Assembly (NCBI RefSeq): GCF_900106665.1
Contig: NZ_FNNA01000006.1
Span: 1-64,000, forward strand
Source: Paracoccus sanguinis
GTDB taxonomy: Bacteria > Pseudomonadota > Alphaproteobacteria > Rhodobacterales > Rhodobacteraceae
DNA length: 64,000 nt
Direction of reading: 5' to 3'
Position numbers and translations under genes: made by a program. Positions 39,004 through 48,099 of the stretch are shown one piece after another. How positions within the stretch are numbered: position 1 is the first letter of the stretch; each line of letters begins with the position of its first letter. The notes beneath the pieces were generated by a model. That model searched no databases. It was not told the DNA's origin and saw only the letters and a list, made by a program, of their open reading frames with translations.

Positions 39004-39594
39004 CTAAAGCCCGTTCGGATGCAGCGCCAGCCAGCGCGTGCCCCAGATCGCGGCGAGCGCGACCGCCGCCATCGACAGCGCCATCGTGCCCCGCAGGTGC
39101 CGCACCATCACCGCCGCCGCCTCGGCCGCGGCGGGAACGGCGCCGGTCCGCCCCGCCTCGGCCTCGGCCAACACCCGGCCCAGCCGCGCGGCCAGCCGCA
39201 CCCGCATCAGCGCCAGCAGCGCCATCGGCGCGACGAGCAGCGTCAGCGCCTGCGCGAACTGCCGGTCGTAGAGAAACCCCAGCCCCGCCAGCGCGCTGAG
39301 GAGGAACGCCGCGACCGCCGTGAGGATCACCCCGTCGCGCGGATCGACCCGCCAGCGCGGGATCACGAGCGACAGCCAGTCGAGCAGCAGCATCGCCTCG
39401 CCCCGGATCGCGCCCGCATCCTCGGCCGCCTCGGGCTCGCGCGTCCTGCGGTGCACGCGGCGGACTAGGTCGGTCGGCACCCCCAGGGCGCCGCGGCCGA
39501 GCCAGCTCCACAGCCCGGCCAGCACCAGCCAGTACCAGACCGAGCCGAAGGACCGCGTGTCCAGCACGGAAACCAGCCCCTCGATCCCCCGCAT
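39004..39594 (-). CDS. Membrane protein, 'component of SufBCD complex'-type
   Basis: A 196-residue integral membrane protein with about four hydrophobic segments (18-35, 88-108, 114-132, 172-188). The N-terminal pattern LDTRSFGSVWYWLVLAGLW-S and GVPTDLVRRV resembles a Rhodobacterales family that public annotations call 'component of SufBCD complex'; I know of no direct evidence for that name. It contains no Fe-S motif and the window has no suf genes. It lies just upstream of mfd on the same strand, and the longer frame upstream is a shadow of the hemB region. Confidence 0.6.
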   Translation of the reverse strand: MRGIEGLVSVLDTRSFGSVWYWLVLAGLWSWLGRGALGVPTDLVRRVHRRTREPEAAEDAGAIRGEAMLLLDWLSLVIPRWRVDPRDGVILTAVAAFLLSALAGLGFLYDRQFAQALTLLVAPMALLALMRVRLAARLGRVLAEAEAGRTGAVPAAAEAAAVMVRHLRGTMALSMAAVALAAIWGTRWLALHPNGL

Positions 39595-39850
39595 CCTTGC
39601 CCCTGATGTCCCTGGTCCGGCGGCCACCCTAGCCCCGCGCGGCGGGCGGCCGCAACCTGCCGGACGGAGGCGACGCCGGGTCGGCCGGGTTAAACGGATC
39701 AAATCCGACTGAACCAACGGGTCCGCTGCGTCCCGACCGCCGCCCCACCCGGGGGCACAGGCGGTTGCGGCCCGGCGCGGGATCGTGGCAGGTGTGTCAA
39801 ACCCAACTCTCAGGTGCGCGTCGTCCGACCTGATGCTCATGAGGCCGCCC

Positions 39851-40855
39851 ATGCCTGCCACGCCGATCATCGCCCCGTTCCCCGCCACTCGGCTGCGCAG
39901 GCTGCGCCGCACCCCGGCGCTGCGGGCGCTGACGGCCGAGCGGCACGTCTCGGTCGAGAACCTGATCTGGCCGATCTTCGTGACCGAGGTGGCGGGCGGC
40001 GAGGGCGAGATCCCCTCGATGCCCGGGGTCGAGCGGCTGACGCTCGACGGCGCGAAGCGCGCGGCGGTACGCGCGGCGAGCCTCGGCATCCCCGCGATCT
40101 GCATCTTCCCGCACTCGGACCCCGCGCTGAAAACCGAGGGCTGCGAGCGCGCCTGGGACCCCGAGAACATCGGCAACCGCGCCATCCGCGCCATCAAGGA
40201 GGTCGCCCCCGACCTCGCGGTGATGACCGACATCGCGCTCGACCCCTACAATATCAACGGCCACGACGGCTTCGTGCGGGACGGGGTGATCCTGAACGAC
40301 GAGACGATCGAGGCGCTGGTCCGCATGGCGCTGGCGCAGGCCGAGGCGGGGGCCGACATCCTCGGGCCGTCCGACATGATGGACGGGCGGATCGGCGCGC
40401 TGCGCGGGGCGCTCGAGGCCGCCGGCCACAAGGACGTGGCGATCCTGAGCTATGCGGCGAAATACGCCTCGGGCTTCTACGGCCCGTTCCGCGACGCGGT
40501 GGGCGCATCGGGGCGGCTCGTGGGCGACAAGAAGACCTATCAGATCAACCCCGCCAACCGTGACGAGGCGCTGCGCTGCGTCGCCCGCGACCTGGCCGAG
40601 GGCGCCGACATGGTGATGGTCAAGCCGGGGATGCCCTATCTGGACATCTGCCGCGAGGTGAAGGACCAGTTCGGCGCGCCGACCTATGCCTATCAGGTGA
40701 GCGGCGAATACGCGATGCTCGAGGGCGCGATCCGGGCCGGCTGGCTCAAGCGCGAGGTGGTGGTGGAAAGCCTGCTGAGCTTCCGCCGCGCCGGCTGCGA
40801 CGGGATCCTGACGTACTACGCGCCGATGGTGGCGGAGATGCTGGCTGCGGGCTGA
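39851..40855 (+). CDS. hemB: Delta-aminolevulinic acid dehydratase (porphobilinogen synthase)
   Basis: A 334-residue enzyme that condenses two 5-aminolevulinate molecules to porphobilinogen, the first common step of haem, chlorophyll and corrin synthesis. The start MPATPIIAPFPATRLRRLRR fits the family, and GAGG stands six bases upstream. The two active-site lysines are in SYAAKYASGFYGPFRD and DMVMVKPGMPYLDI. The C-terminal MLEGAIRAGWLKREVVVESLLSFRRAGCDGILTYYAPMVAEML block is complete. Two decayed duplicates of the 3' 193 bases follow immediately (40857-41244). Confidence 0.97.
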   Translation: MPATPIIAPFPATRLRRLRRTPALRALTAERHVSVENLIWPIFVTEVAGGEGEIPSMPGVERLTLDGAKRAAVRAASLGIPAICIFPHSDPALKTEGCERAWDPENIGNRAIRAIKEVAPDLAVMTDIALDPYNINGHDGFVRDGVILNDETIEALVRMALAQAEAGADILGPSDMMDGRIGALRGALEAAGHKDVAILSYAAKYASGFYGPFRDAVGASGRLVGDKKTYQINPANRDEALRCVARDLAEGADMVMVKPGMPYLDICREVKDQFGAPTYAYQVSGEYAMLEGAIRAGWLKREVVVESLLSFRRAGCDGILTYYAPMVAEMLAAG

Positions 40856-40856
40856 C

Positions 40857-41049
40857 GGACCAGTTCGGCGCGCCGACCTCCACCTATCCGGTGAGCGGCG
40901 AGGACGCGATGCTCGAGGGCGCGATCCGGACCGGCTGGCTCAAGCACGAGGTGGTGGTCGAGAGCCTGCTCAGCTTCCGCCGCGCCGGCTGCTACGGGGT
41001 CTTGACCAACTACGCGCCGATGATGCCCGAGATGCTGGCGGCGAGCTGA
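40857..41049 (+). pseudogene. Duplicate of the hemB 3' end, copy 2
   Basis: This 193-base segment repeats hemB 40663-40855, from GGACCAGTTCGGCG to the stop codon, with about 21 substitutions by my count and no gaps. It reads open in its own frame (the TGA at 41047-41049 matches the hemB stop) but lacks a start and the rest of the enzyme. The repeat period is exactly 194 bases. Confidence 0.9.
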
Positions 41050-41050
41050 A

Positions 41051-41244
41051 GGACCAGTTCGTCGGCGCCTACCTCCACCTATCCGTTGAGCGGCGAATAC
41101 GTGATGCTCGAGTGCGCAATCCGAGCCTGCTGGCGCAAGCGCGAGGTGGTGCTGGAGAGCCTGCTCAGCTTCCGCCGCGCCGGCTGCTAAGGGGTCTTGA
41201 CCTACTACGCGCCGATGGTGTCCGCGATGCTTCCCGCGAGCTGA
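41051..41244 (+). pseudogene. Duplicate of the hemB 3' end, copy 3
   Basis: A third unit, 194 bases, one base inserted near its beginning (CAGTTCGTCGG) and a TAA in place of a sense codon (GGCTGCTAAGGGG). It shares bases with copy 2 against hemB (TCCACCTATCC, CTGCTCAGC, GGGGTCTTGACC), so it derives from copy 2 or the reverse. It cannot encode protein. Confidence 0.9.
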
Positions 41245-41444
41245 GCGGCGCTCAGCCGGCGCATCGTCCCGCTTGCCCAGTGGGGTCACTCGTGGCCCCG
41301 TCGGGCAACGCGCCCGACCGTATACAGAGACCAAGCATTGCAGGGGTTAGGGCGGCGGTGTCAGCGTGAAAGGCCCGCCGCGCCTATCCCTACGCCATTC
41401 GGCCGAACGGCCTAACCGCAGCCGAAAACCCGCCAAATTTCTTC
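41245..41444. other. Gene-free stretch after the hemB duplicates
   Basis: About 200 bases with no open frame I can support and no clear promoter. It ends at the second copy of the 38-base dispersed element. Confidence 0.5.
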
Positions 41445-41482
41445 CCTGCCCAAATATCCCGGGGTCCGGGGCAGCGCCCCGG
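41445..41482. repeat. Dispersed 38-base element, copy 2
   Basis: It matches 31042-31079 except for two bases. The core CCGGGGC-AGC-GCCCCGG is a perfect hairpin; the loop differs by one base between copies. It lies 38 bases from the end of the convergent lytic transglycosylase gene. Confidence 0.7.
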
Positions 41483-41520
41483 TCCGGCATCGCCACCAAG
41501 ACCGAGGGCGCCTTCGCGCC

Positions 41521-42201
41521 TCAGCTTCCGTGGATGATCCGAACGTAGTTCGTGGTCTCGCGATACGGCGGCACGCCGCGGTACTTGGCCACCGCGCCCG
41601 GCCCGGCGTTGTAGGCGGCGAGCGCCAGGCGCCAGTCGCCGAAGGTGTTGTACATCATCCGCAGGTAGCGGGCGCCGCCCTCGAGGTTCTGGATCGGATC
41701 ACGCGGGTTCACGCCCAGCTTGGCGGCGGTGCCCGGCATGAGCTGCGCGAGCCCCGTCGCGCCCTTGTGCGACCGCGCCCCGGCATTCCAGCCCGATTCC
41801 TGCTGCACGAGGCGCAGGAACAGATCCTCGGGGACACCGTGCTTGCGGGCCATCGCCCGGGCGTGCGGCAGGTACTGGCTGCGCTGGTTGCCCGCGTAGC
41901 GCGGGATCGCCCCGCCCGAGGTCGACACCCGCCCGTCGAGGTTGATGATGGTGACCGTCTTCACCTTGCCGTTCGCGTCCGGCCGGAGCCGCTGCGAGCG
42001 CTGGTACTGCGCCGACAGCCGCGAATCCATCAGCTGGGTCTGGCGGGCGAACTGCGCCGCGCGGGACTTGGAGGATGCGCCCCCGAGCCTCAGCCCGTCG
42101 GCCTGCGCCGGGGCGGCCACCGCCACCGCGGCCAGTGCGAGCGCGGCGACCTTGGCCGCACCCGACACACCACCCCACATCCCCGTAAATGCTGCACGCA
42201 T
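41521..42201 (-). CDS. Lytic transglycosylase (SLT family)
   Basis: A 226-residue secreted murein hydrolase that cleaves glycan strands to anhydromuropeptides. Signal peptide roughly residues 1-34 (ending APAQADG). The catalytic SLT domain is in the C-terminal half: [20 protein letters not shown] with the catalytic Glu, LAQLMPGTA, and [17 protein letters not shown] ribosome site GAGGGG precedes the ATG. The longer open frame upstream overlaps the ssb gene and is a shadow. Confidence 0.92.
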   Translation of the reverse strand: MRAAFTGMWGGVSGAAKVAALALAAVAVAAPAQADGLRLGGASSKSRAAQFARQTQLMDSRLSAQYQRSQRLRPDANGKVKTVTIINLDGRVSTSGGAIPRYAGNQRSQYLPHARAMARKHGVPEDLFLRLVQQESGWNAGARSHKGATGLAQLMPGTAAKLGVNPRDPIQNLEGGARYLRMMYNTFGDWRLALAAYNAGPGAVAKYRGVPPYRETTNYVRIIHGS

Positions 42202-42340
42202 CTGATGCCCCTCGCCGGTTATCGTTTTGCAGGAACGATACCCGAAAACCGCGCCAGAACCATAGCGCCGGGCGACGCGGTTCCGCGGGGCGCCGCCGGA
42301 TCGGCGGAAACTCGCCGAGTCCGGCCGCAAGCCGTTGATC

Positions 42341-42883
42341 TCAGAACGGAATGTCGTCGTCGAAATCGGCCCCGCCGCGGCCACCCGAGCCGGACCCGCC
42401 GGACGAGCCGCCCGACGCGCCGCCGCGGTCCGACCCCCCGCCGTAGCCGCCGTCGTAGTCGCGCCCGCCGCCGCCCGAGCCGCGGCCATAGTCACCGTCG
42501 CCGCCGTAACCGCCCCCGCCGCCCGAGCCGCCGCGCCCGTCGAGCAGCGTCATCTCGCTGCGATAGGGGCGCAGCACGACCTCGGTCGTATAGCGGTCCT
42601 GCCCCGACTGGTCCTGCCACTTCCGGGTCTCGAGCTGGCCCTCGATATAGACCTTGCTGCCCTTCTTCAGATACTGCTCGGCGATCCGGCCCAGCGGCTC
42701 CGAGAAGATCGCCACCGAGTGCCACTCGGTCCGCTCGCGCCGCTCGCCCGAGTTGCGATCCTTCCACTGCTCGGACGTGGCGATGCGCAGGTTCACCACC
42801 TTGCCGCCGTTCTGGAAACTGCGGACCTCGGGGTCCTGACCCAGATTTCCGATCAGGATGACCTTGTTGACGCTCCCTGCCAT
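42341..42883 (-). CDS. ssb: Single-stranded DNA-binding protein
   Basis: A 180-residue SSB. The OB-fold domain (1-110) begins [21 protein letters not shown] and has the conserved [21 protein letters not shown]. The linker (115-170) is Gly-rich with repeated Gly/Asp/Tyr/Arg, and the tail is DDDIPF, the peptide that recruits replication and repair proteins. Length and order are standard. It protects single-stranded DNA during replication and repair. Confidence 0.97.
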   Translation of the reverse strand: MAGSVNKVILIGNLGQDPEVRSFQNGGKVVNLRIATSEQWKDRNSGERRERTEWHSVAIFSEPLGRIAEQYLKKGSKVYIEGQLETRKWQDQSGQDRYTTEVVLRPYRSEMTLLDGRGGSGGGGGYGGDGDYGRGSGGGGRDYDGGYGGGSDRGGASGGSSGGSGSGGRGGADFDDDIPF

Positions 42884-42973
42884 TGTGCGGCCTCCGTGTG
42901 GGTCTCGTGTTGGCTGTCTTACTGCCCCAAGCTTAACCCGGGGTAAAGTTCGCCGCGGCTCTTACCGCGCCCC

Positions 42974-44074
42974 TTACCGCGCGGCGGCGAGCGTCTCGGC
43001 GATCCGCGCCGGCGGCACGTCGTCGGCAACGAAGGCCTCGCCGATCCCGCGCGCGAGGATCAGTCGCAGCCGCCCGTCCACCACCTTCTTGTCCTGTCCC
43101 ATCAGCCCGATCAGCGCCGCATCATCGGGCAGCGTGCCGGGGATGTCCGACAGCCGCGACGGCATCCCCATCGCGGCGAGGTGCTGGGTCACCCGCGACG
43201 GCTCTTCCTGCGCACACAGCCCCAGCCGCGCCGAGAGGTCGAAGGCCAGCGCGCAGCCGATCGCCACCCCCTCGCCGTGCAGCAGCCGGTCCGAATATCC
43301 CGTGGCGCTTTCCAGCGCATGGCCGAAGGTATGGCCGAGGTTCAGAAGCGCCCGCTCACCCTGCTCCGTCTCGTCGCGCACGACGATCCCCGCCTTCATG
43401 GCGACCGAATGGGCCACCGCGTGCTCGAGCGCCTCCGCGTCGCCCCTCAGCCCCGGCCCGTGGGTCTCGAGCCAGTCGAAGAACGCCGCGTCGCCCAGCA
43501 GACCGTATTTCACCACCTCGCCATAGCCGGCCCGGAAGTCCCGGTCGGGCAGCGTCGCCAGCGCGTCGGTGTCGGCCAGCACGAGGCTCGGCTGGTGGAA
43601 CGCCCCGATCAGGTTCTTGCCCTGCGGGGCGTTGATCCCGGTCTTGCCGCCGACCGAACTGTCCACCTGCGCGAGCAGCGTCGTCGGCATCTGCACGAAG
43701 CGCACGCCCCGGCGCAGGATCGCCGCGGCGAAGCCCGCCAGATCGCCGATCACCCCGCCGCCGAGCGCGATGACGATGTCGCGCCGCTCGATCCGCTCGT
43801 CGAGCAGCCACGACACCGCGCGGCCGAGGTGATCCCAGGACTTGGTGGCCTCGCCCGCGGGCAGCGCCAGCGCCGAATGGGCGATCCCCGCCGCGTCGAG
43901 CGCCGCCTCGAGCCGCGGCAGGTGCAGCGCGGCCACCCGCGCGTCGGTGAGGATGGCAACCCGCGGCCGGGCGAGCAGCGGGGCGATCTCGTCGCCCGCG
44001 CGGTCGATCAGGCCGGGGCCGATGCGGACCTCATAGGCGCGGTCGCCAAGGGGCACGGGAACGATGCGGGTCAT
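42974..44074 (-). CDS. aroB: 3-dehydroquinate synthase
   Basis: A 366-residue NAD- and metal-dependent enzyme of the shikimate pathway that cyclises DAHP. Family blocks: RRDIVIALGGGVIGDLAGFAAA, MPTTLLAQVDSSVGGKTGIN, GYGEVVKYGLLGD with metal-binding Glu, and LNLGHTFGHALES with the metal-binding His. It overlaps aroK by four bases (ATGA), so both shikimate genes are made together. Confidence 0.97.
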   Translation of the reverse strand: MTRIVPVPLGDRAYEVRIGPGLIDRAGDEIAPLLARPRVAILTDARVAALHLPRLEAALDAAGIAHSALALPAGEATKSWDHLGRAVSWLLDERIERRDIVIALGGGVIGDLAGFAAAILRRGVRFVQMPTTLLAQVDSSVGGKTGINAPQGKNLIGAFHQPSLVLADTDALATLPDRDFRAGYGEVVKYGLLGDAAFFDWLETHGPGLRGDAEALEHAVAHSVAMKAGIVVRDETEQGERALLNLGHTFGHALESATGYSDRLLHGEGVAIGCALAFDLSARLGLCAQEEPSRVTQHLAAMGMPSRLSDIPGTLPDDAALIGLMGQDKKVVDGRLRLILARGIGEAFVADDVPPARIAETLAAAR

Positions 44075-44610
44075 GCGGGCTCCAGGATCTCGGGTCGGTG
44101 GGTGCGGATCGCCTCGAGCACCCGCGCGGCGGTGTCGTCGACCGAGTTCTCGGCCCGGACCGGCACGGTGATCTCGGCCAGCGCATAGCTCGGGGCGCGC
44201 TCAGCGAGCAGCCGGGCGAGGGTGCCGCGCGGGTCGGGCGTCTGCAAGAGCGGCCGGGTCGGGCGCTGGCGCACCCGGTTCCACAGCACCCCCAGCGGCA
44301 CGTCGAGCCAGACCGAGACCCCGCGCGCCGCCACCTGGGCGCGGTTCTCGGCGCTCATCCAGGCGCCGCCGCCGGTCGAGACGATGCCGGGCTTGCCGCG
44401 CAGCACGCGGGCCAGCACCTCGCTTTCGCGGGCGCGGAAGAAGGCCTCGCCGTCGCGGGCGAAGATCTCGGGGATGGTCATGGCGGCGGCGCGGACGATC
44501 TCGGCGTCGGTGTCGCGCAGGCTGACGCCCAGCCGCCGGGCGAGTTCCGCGCCGACGGCCGACTTGCCGGCCCCCATCATGCCGACCAGCACGATGCTGC
44601 GTTTCACCAC
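44071..44610 (-). CDS. aroK: Shikimate kinase
   Basis: A 179-residue kinase that phosphorylates shikimate at the 3-hydroxyl. P-loop GMMGAGKSAVG near residue 10, DTDAEI with the shikimate-binding Asp, STGGGAW, and RPLLQTPDPR in the lid. The start is GTG; two consecutive GTG codons (44610 and 44607) are possible and GGGGGCAGG precedes both. A much longer open frame continues upstream on this strand but is antisense shadow of the next gene. Confidence 0.95.
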   Translation of the reverse strand: MVKRSIVLVGMMGAGKSAVGAELARRLGVSLRDTDAEIVRAAAMTIPEIFARDGEAFFRARESEVLARVLRGKPGIVSTGGGAWMSAENRAQVAARGVSVWLDVPLGVLWNRVRQRPTRPLLQTPDPRGTLARLLAERAPSYALAEITVPVRAENSVDDTAARVLEAIRTHRPEILEPA

Positions 44611-44835
44611 CCCTGCCCCCTTCGCTGGCCGCCCGGTGCTCGCTGATGCCGCAGGGCCGGGGCGAACGCCACAGGAAATTGACCGTCTCGGGGGCGGCGG
44701 GGGCGGCGGCGCGCAGGGCACGCGGGCGCTCAAGCCTTTCCCCCCTGGCCCGGACGGGTTAGACCTCCGCCGAACGGGACGGCCCGGCCCGATTGCCCCG
44801 CGACGGGGCCGGGGAACGAAAGGATACCGCGAGCC

Positions 44836-45135
44836 ATGCGCCTCTTGCGCGTCATCATCTTCCTGCTGCTGGCCGGGTTCGCCGGGCTGGCGGGCTATGC
44901 GTATTTCGGCGACATGGCCGCCGATCCGCAGCCGATGCGGGTGCCGGTGCAGATCGACCTCGGGTCGGGGCCGGGCGCAGCCGCGCCGGCGACGCCTCCG
45001 GCGGGCGCAGCCCCCGCCGCGGCCACGCCGGCCGAGGCCGCCGCCCTGGCCACGACCGCGCCGGCCGAGGGCACCGCCCCCGCGGCAGACGCCCCCGCGA
45101 CCGCGGAAGGCGGGGCCGATGCGTCGCTGGACTGA
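44836..45135 (+). CDS. Small membrane-anchored protein
   Basis: A 99-residue protein with one hydrophobic segment at residues 4-24 (LLRVIIFLLLAGFAGLAGYAYFG) and a remainder of Ala/Pro/Thr that looks unfolded. The membrane segment suggests an inner-membrane anchor with a periplasmic tail. Function unknown. It overlaps the following gene by 17 bases, so the two are coupled. Confidence 0.6.
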   Translation: MRLLRVIIFLLLAGFAGLAGYAYFGDMAADPQPMRVPVQIDLGSGPGAAAPATPPAGAAPAAATPAEAAALATTAPAEGTAPAADAPATAEGGADASLD

Positions 45136-46891
45136 CCTCGCGCTGGCGGCGCTGCTCGGGCTGTCGCTCGGCGGCGCGGCGTCGGCGCAGGACATCGGCA
45201 TCGGAATGCCCAGTTCGGCGAGCGACTGGCTCTCGGGCAAGGCCCCGCCGCGCACGCCGCCCACCGCCTGGCGCCCCGGCGACCCCCGCCCGACCGAGGC
45301 CGAGCGCCGCCGCCCCCTGCCCCCGCCCGCCCGCCCCGCGACGCGCGCCAAGGGCACCGGCGCGGGCGTCGCCGAGACGGCGGCGGTCCCGCGGGTCGGG
45401 GTCACACGGCTCTCGAACGGCAACCCGGACGCCAAGGGCGCGGTCCCGGCCGGGGCCGCGGGCCTGCCCCGGGACCTCTGGGGCGCGGCCGCCGCGGGCG
45501 ACATCGCCGCGGCGCTCGGGTCTGCCCAGCCGCGGCTGGCGGCGACTCGGGCGCTGCTGGTGCGGACGCTCACCGCGCAACTCGACGCCCCCACCGGCAC
45601 CCCGGGCGGCGCGGCGGGCACCGGCGATGAGGGGCGGCTGTTTCTCGCCCGCACCGACCGGCTGATCGCCCTCGGGCTCGTCCCCGAGGCCGAGGCGCTG
45701 GCCCGCGCCGCCGGCACCGGCAGTGCCGAGGGCTTCGCCCGCCGCTTCGACGCCGCCCTTTACCAGGGCGACGCGACCGAGGTCTGCCAGCTCATGGCCG
45801 ACCGCCCGGGCCTCGCCCCCGACCTCGCCGCCCGCGCCTATTGCCTCGCACAGGCGGGCGACTGGCCGGCCGCGGCGCTGACCCTGCACGGGGCCCGCGA
45901 CGCCGGGCTGATTCCGCCGCAGACCGTGGCGCTGCTGGAACGCTTCCTCGACGATTCGAGCGCCGATCTGGCCGATGCGCTGCCCGACCCGCGGGCCGTC
46001 TCGCCGCTGGAGTTCCGGCTCTTCGAGGCGATCGGCCAGCCGCTCGCGACGAGCCAGCTGCCCCTGCCCTTCGCCTGGTCGGACCTCGGCGGCGACGCGG
46101 GCTGGAAGGCCGAGATCGAGGCCGCCGAGCGGCTCGCCCGCGCCGGCGCCATCGACCCCGCGCGGCTCGCCGGGGCCTATGCCGAACAGAAGCCCGCGGC
46201 GTCGGGCGGAATCTGGGACCGGGCGGCGGCCTATCAGCGCCTCGACGCGGCACTCGGCGCGGGCGATGGCGCCGCGCTGGCCGAGGCCCTGCCCGACGCC
46301 GAGCGCCGCTTTGCCGAGGCCGGGCTGCTGCCCGCGCTCGCCCGGCTGGTGGCGGTGCGCCTGCCGGCCGCGGGGCTTGACGGCCCGGCCGCCGAGAGCG
46401 CGGCGCATCTGCGGCTGCTGGCCGGCGTGCCGGTGCCGGGCGCCGCGCGGCTGCCCGAGGCCGACCGGGCGCTGGTGCAACTGGCCGAAGGTCACCCGGC
46501 GGCGGCGCCTCCCGCCGCAGACGGGGACGGAGCCGACGCGGACCGCGCGGCACCCGCCGAGCCCGCAGACACCGCTCAGGCTTCGGACACCCGCCCCGCC
46601 GCCGACGGCCCCGCCCCGCCGCCCTACAGCGACCCCGCCTACGCCCCCGGCAGTCCCGGTGCAGCCTATGCCGCGGCGCTGCGGACCGCCCCCGACCCCG
46701 CCGCCCCCCCGCAGGGCCGCGGGCTGGCGCTGCTCGCCGCGCTCGCGGATGTCGAGGCCGGGCTCGACGGTGACACCGCCCGCGCCGCTGGCGGGCTCGC
46801 GGCGCTGACCCGCCTTGGCCAGCCCGAGACCGCCCGCCGCGCCGCGGTCGAGCTGCTGCTGACCGACCATCTCGGCGGCCCCCGCCGGTGA
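45119..46891 (+). CDS. Secreted helical-repeat protein of unknown function
   Basis: A 590-residue protein with a signal peptide (about 1-24, [19 protein letters not shown]) and a Pro/Arg-rich linker to about residue 110. From there to the end it is Ala/Leu-rich with many helices ([23 protein letters not shown] and [26 protein letters not shown]), reminiscent of TPR-like repeats. A low-complexity Ala/Asp/Pro stretch lies around 465-510. I do not recognise the family. It lies between the shikimate genes and xerD, and may be part of the same conserved neighbourhood. Confidence 0.6.
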   Translation: MRRWTDLALAALLGLSLGGAASAQDIGIGMPSSASDWLSGKAPPRTPPTAWRPGDPRPTEAERRRPLPPPARPATRAKGTGAGVAETAAVPRVGVTRLSNGNPDAKGAVPAGAAGLPRDLWGAAAAGDIAAALGSAQPRLAATRALLVRTLTAQLDAPTGTPGGAAGTGDEGRLFLARTDRLIALGLVPEAEALARAAGTGSAEGFARRFDAALYQGDATEVCQLMADRPGLAPDLAARAYCLAQAGDWPAAALTLHGARDAGLIPPQTVALLERFLDDSSADLADALPDPRAVSPLEFRLFEAIGQPLATSQLPLPFAWSDLGGDAGWKAEIEAAERLARAGAIDPARLAGAYAEQKPAASGGIWDRAAAYQRLDAALGAGDGAALAEALPDAERRFAEAGLLPALARLVAVRLPAAGLDGPAAESAAHLRLLAGVPVPGAARLPEADRALVQLAEGHPAAAPPAADGDGADADRAAPAEPADTAQASDTRPAADGPAPPPYSDPAYAPGSPGAAYAAALRTAPDPAAPPQGRGLALLAALADVEAGLDGDTARAAGGLAALTRLGQPETARRAAVELLLTDHLGGPRR

Positions 46892-46898
46892 CACGCCG

Positions 46899-47981
46899 GT
46901 GACCCCGCCGGGGCGCCCGCGCGGCGCGGCCCGCCCGCCCGTCGCGCCGGGCCCCGACACGGGCCCGCCGGATGCGCCGGACCGGCCCGGCAGCCCCGAC
47001 GACCTGCGCCGCGTCGGCGCCTTCCTCGATGCCCGCGCGGCCGAGGCGGGGGCGGCGCGGAACACCGTGCTCGCCTATGCCCGCGACCTCGCCGACCTCG
47101 CGGCCTTTGCCCGCGCGCGCGGGACCTCGCTCACCACCATCACCCGCGACGGGATCGAGGCCTATCTCGCGCGGCTGACCGACCTCGGCCTGTCGCGCGC
47201 GACCCGCGCCCGCCGGCTCTCGGCGATCCGCCAGTTCACCCGCTTCGCGCTGGAAGAGGGGTGGCGCGACGACGACCCGGCGATCCGCCTGACCGGCCCC
47301 GGCCGCTCGCCCCGCCTGCCCCGCACCCTGAGCCAGGCCCAGGTCGAGACGCTGCTCGCCGCCGTCCTCGCCCACGGCGCGACCGAGGCCGAGCGGGCCC
47401 AGAACACCGCCGCGCTCGAGCTGATCTACGCCACCGGGATGCGGGTGAGCGAGCTCGTCTCGCTGCCGGTCGCGGCGCTGCGCGGCGACCCCGAGGTGAT
47501 CCTGATCCGCGGCAAGGGCGGGCGCGAGCGGATGGTGCCGCTGACCCGCCCGGCGCGCGCGGCGGTGGCGCGCTGGCTCACCCTGCGCGACGCGGCCCCG
47601 GCCGAAAGCCCGCTCGGCCGGCTGGTGCGCGGCACGGGCGCGCGCTGGCTGTTCCCGGCGCGGGGGGCGGCGGGGCACATGACCCGGCAGGCGTTCCACG
47701 GGATGCTGGCGAACCTCGCCGCCAGCGCCGGCCTGCCGCCGGGCGCGGTGACGCCGCACGTGCTGCGCCACGCCTTCGCCACCCACCTGCTCGAGGGTGG
47801 GGCCGACCTGCGCGCCATCCAGACGCTGCTCGGCCACGCCGATCTTGGCACCACCGAGATCTATACCCATGTCGTCGACGCGCGGATGCGCGACCTGGTG
47901 CTGCGCCACCACCCGCTCGCCGACCCCGACGCGGCCGACGGGCCCGACGACGACCCGGACGACGCCCCGGACGACGCCTGA
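46899..47981 (+). CDS. xerD: Tyrosine recombinase XerD
   Basis: A 360-residue tyrosine recombinase that resolves chromosome dimers at dif with XerC. The SAM-like N-terminal core-binding domain covers about 35-135, and the catalytic domain has all active residues: Arg in [10 protein letters not shown], Lys in [11 protein letters not shown], His and Arg in [15 protein letters not shown], His in [16 protein letters not shown], and the nucleophile Tyr in the same block. The N-terminal 30 residues are Pro-rich and the C-terminus is acidic, which is unusual. The start is GTG and uncertain. No island lies next to it, so it is housekeeping. Confidence 0.9.
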   Translation: MTPPGRPRGAARPPVAPGPDTGPPDAPDRPGSPDDLRRVGAFLDARAAEAGAARNTVLAYARDLADLAAFARARGTSLTTITRDGIEAYLARLTDLGLSRATRARRLSAIRQFTRFALEEGWRDDDPAIRLTGPGRSPRLPRTLSQAQVETLLAAVLAHGATEAERAQNTAALELIYATGMRVSELVSLPVAALRGDPEVILIRGKGGRERMVPLTRPARAAVARWLTLRDAAPAESPLGRLVRGTGARWLFPARGAAGHMTRQAFHGMLANLAASAGLPPGAVTPHVLRHAFATHLLEGGADLRAIQTLLGHADLGTTEIYTHVVDARMRDLVLRHHPLADPDAADGPDDDPDDAPDDA

Positions 47982-48099
47982 CCCGACCGCCGCCGAGCCC
48001 CGCCCCGCAGGCCCCCGCGCGCCCCCAGCCTTGCAACCGGGACGCGCCCTGCCTATCACCCCCCGGACCCCCCCTTTCCTCGCTCTGAAAGCCGCGCCG

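Noticed and set aside
40816..41334. A 172-codon minus-strand frame over the hemB duplicates
   Set aside because: It repeats three times only because the underlying DNA does. It has no start signal and is antisense to the hemB tail copies.
44071..45717. aroK as the C-terminal part of a 548-residue protein
   Set aside because: The N-terminal 370 codons are antisense to the plus-strand genes at 44836-46891 and low-complexity. A normal shikimate kinase starts at 44610 with a ribosome site.
46899..47981. Tyrosine recombinase as the integrase of a mobile island
   Set aside because: It has XerD-type motifs and sits between housekeeping genes. No attachment repeats or cargo are next to it, and it is about 12 kb from the low-GC module.
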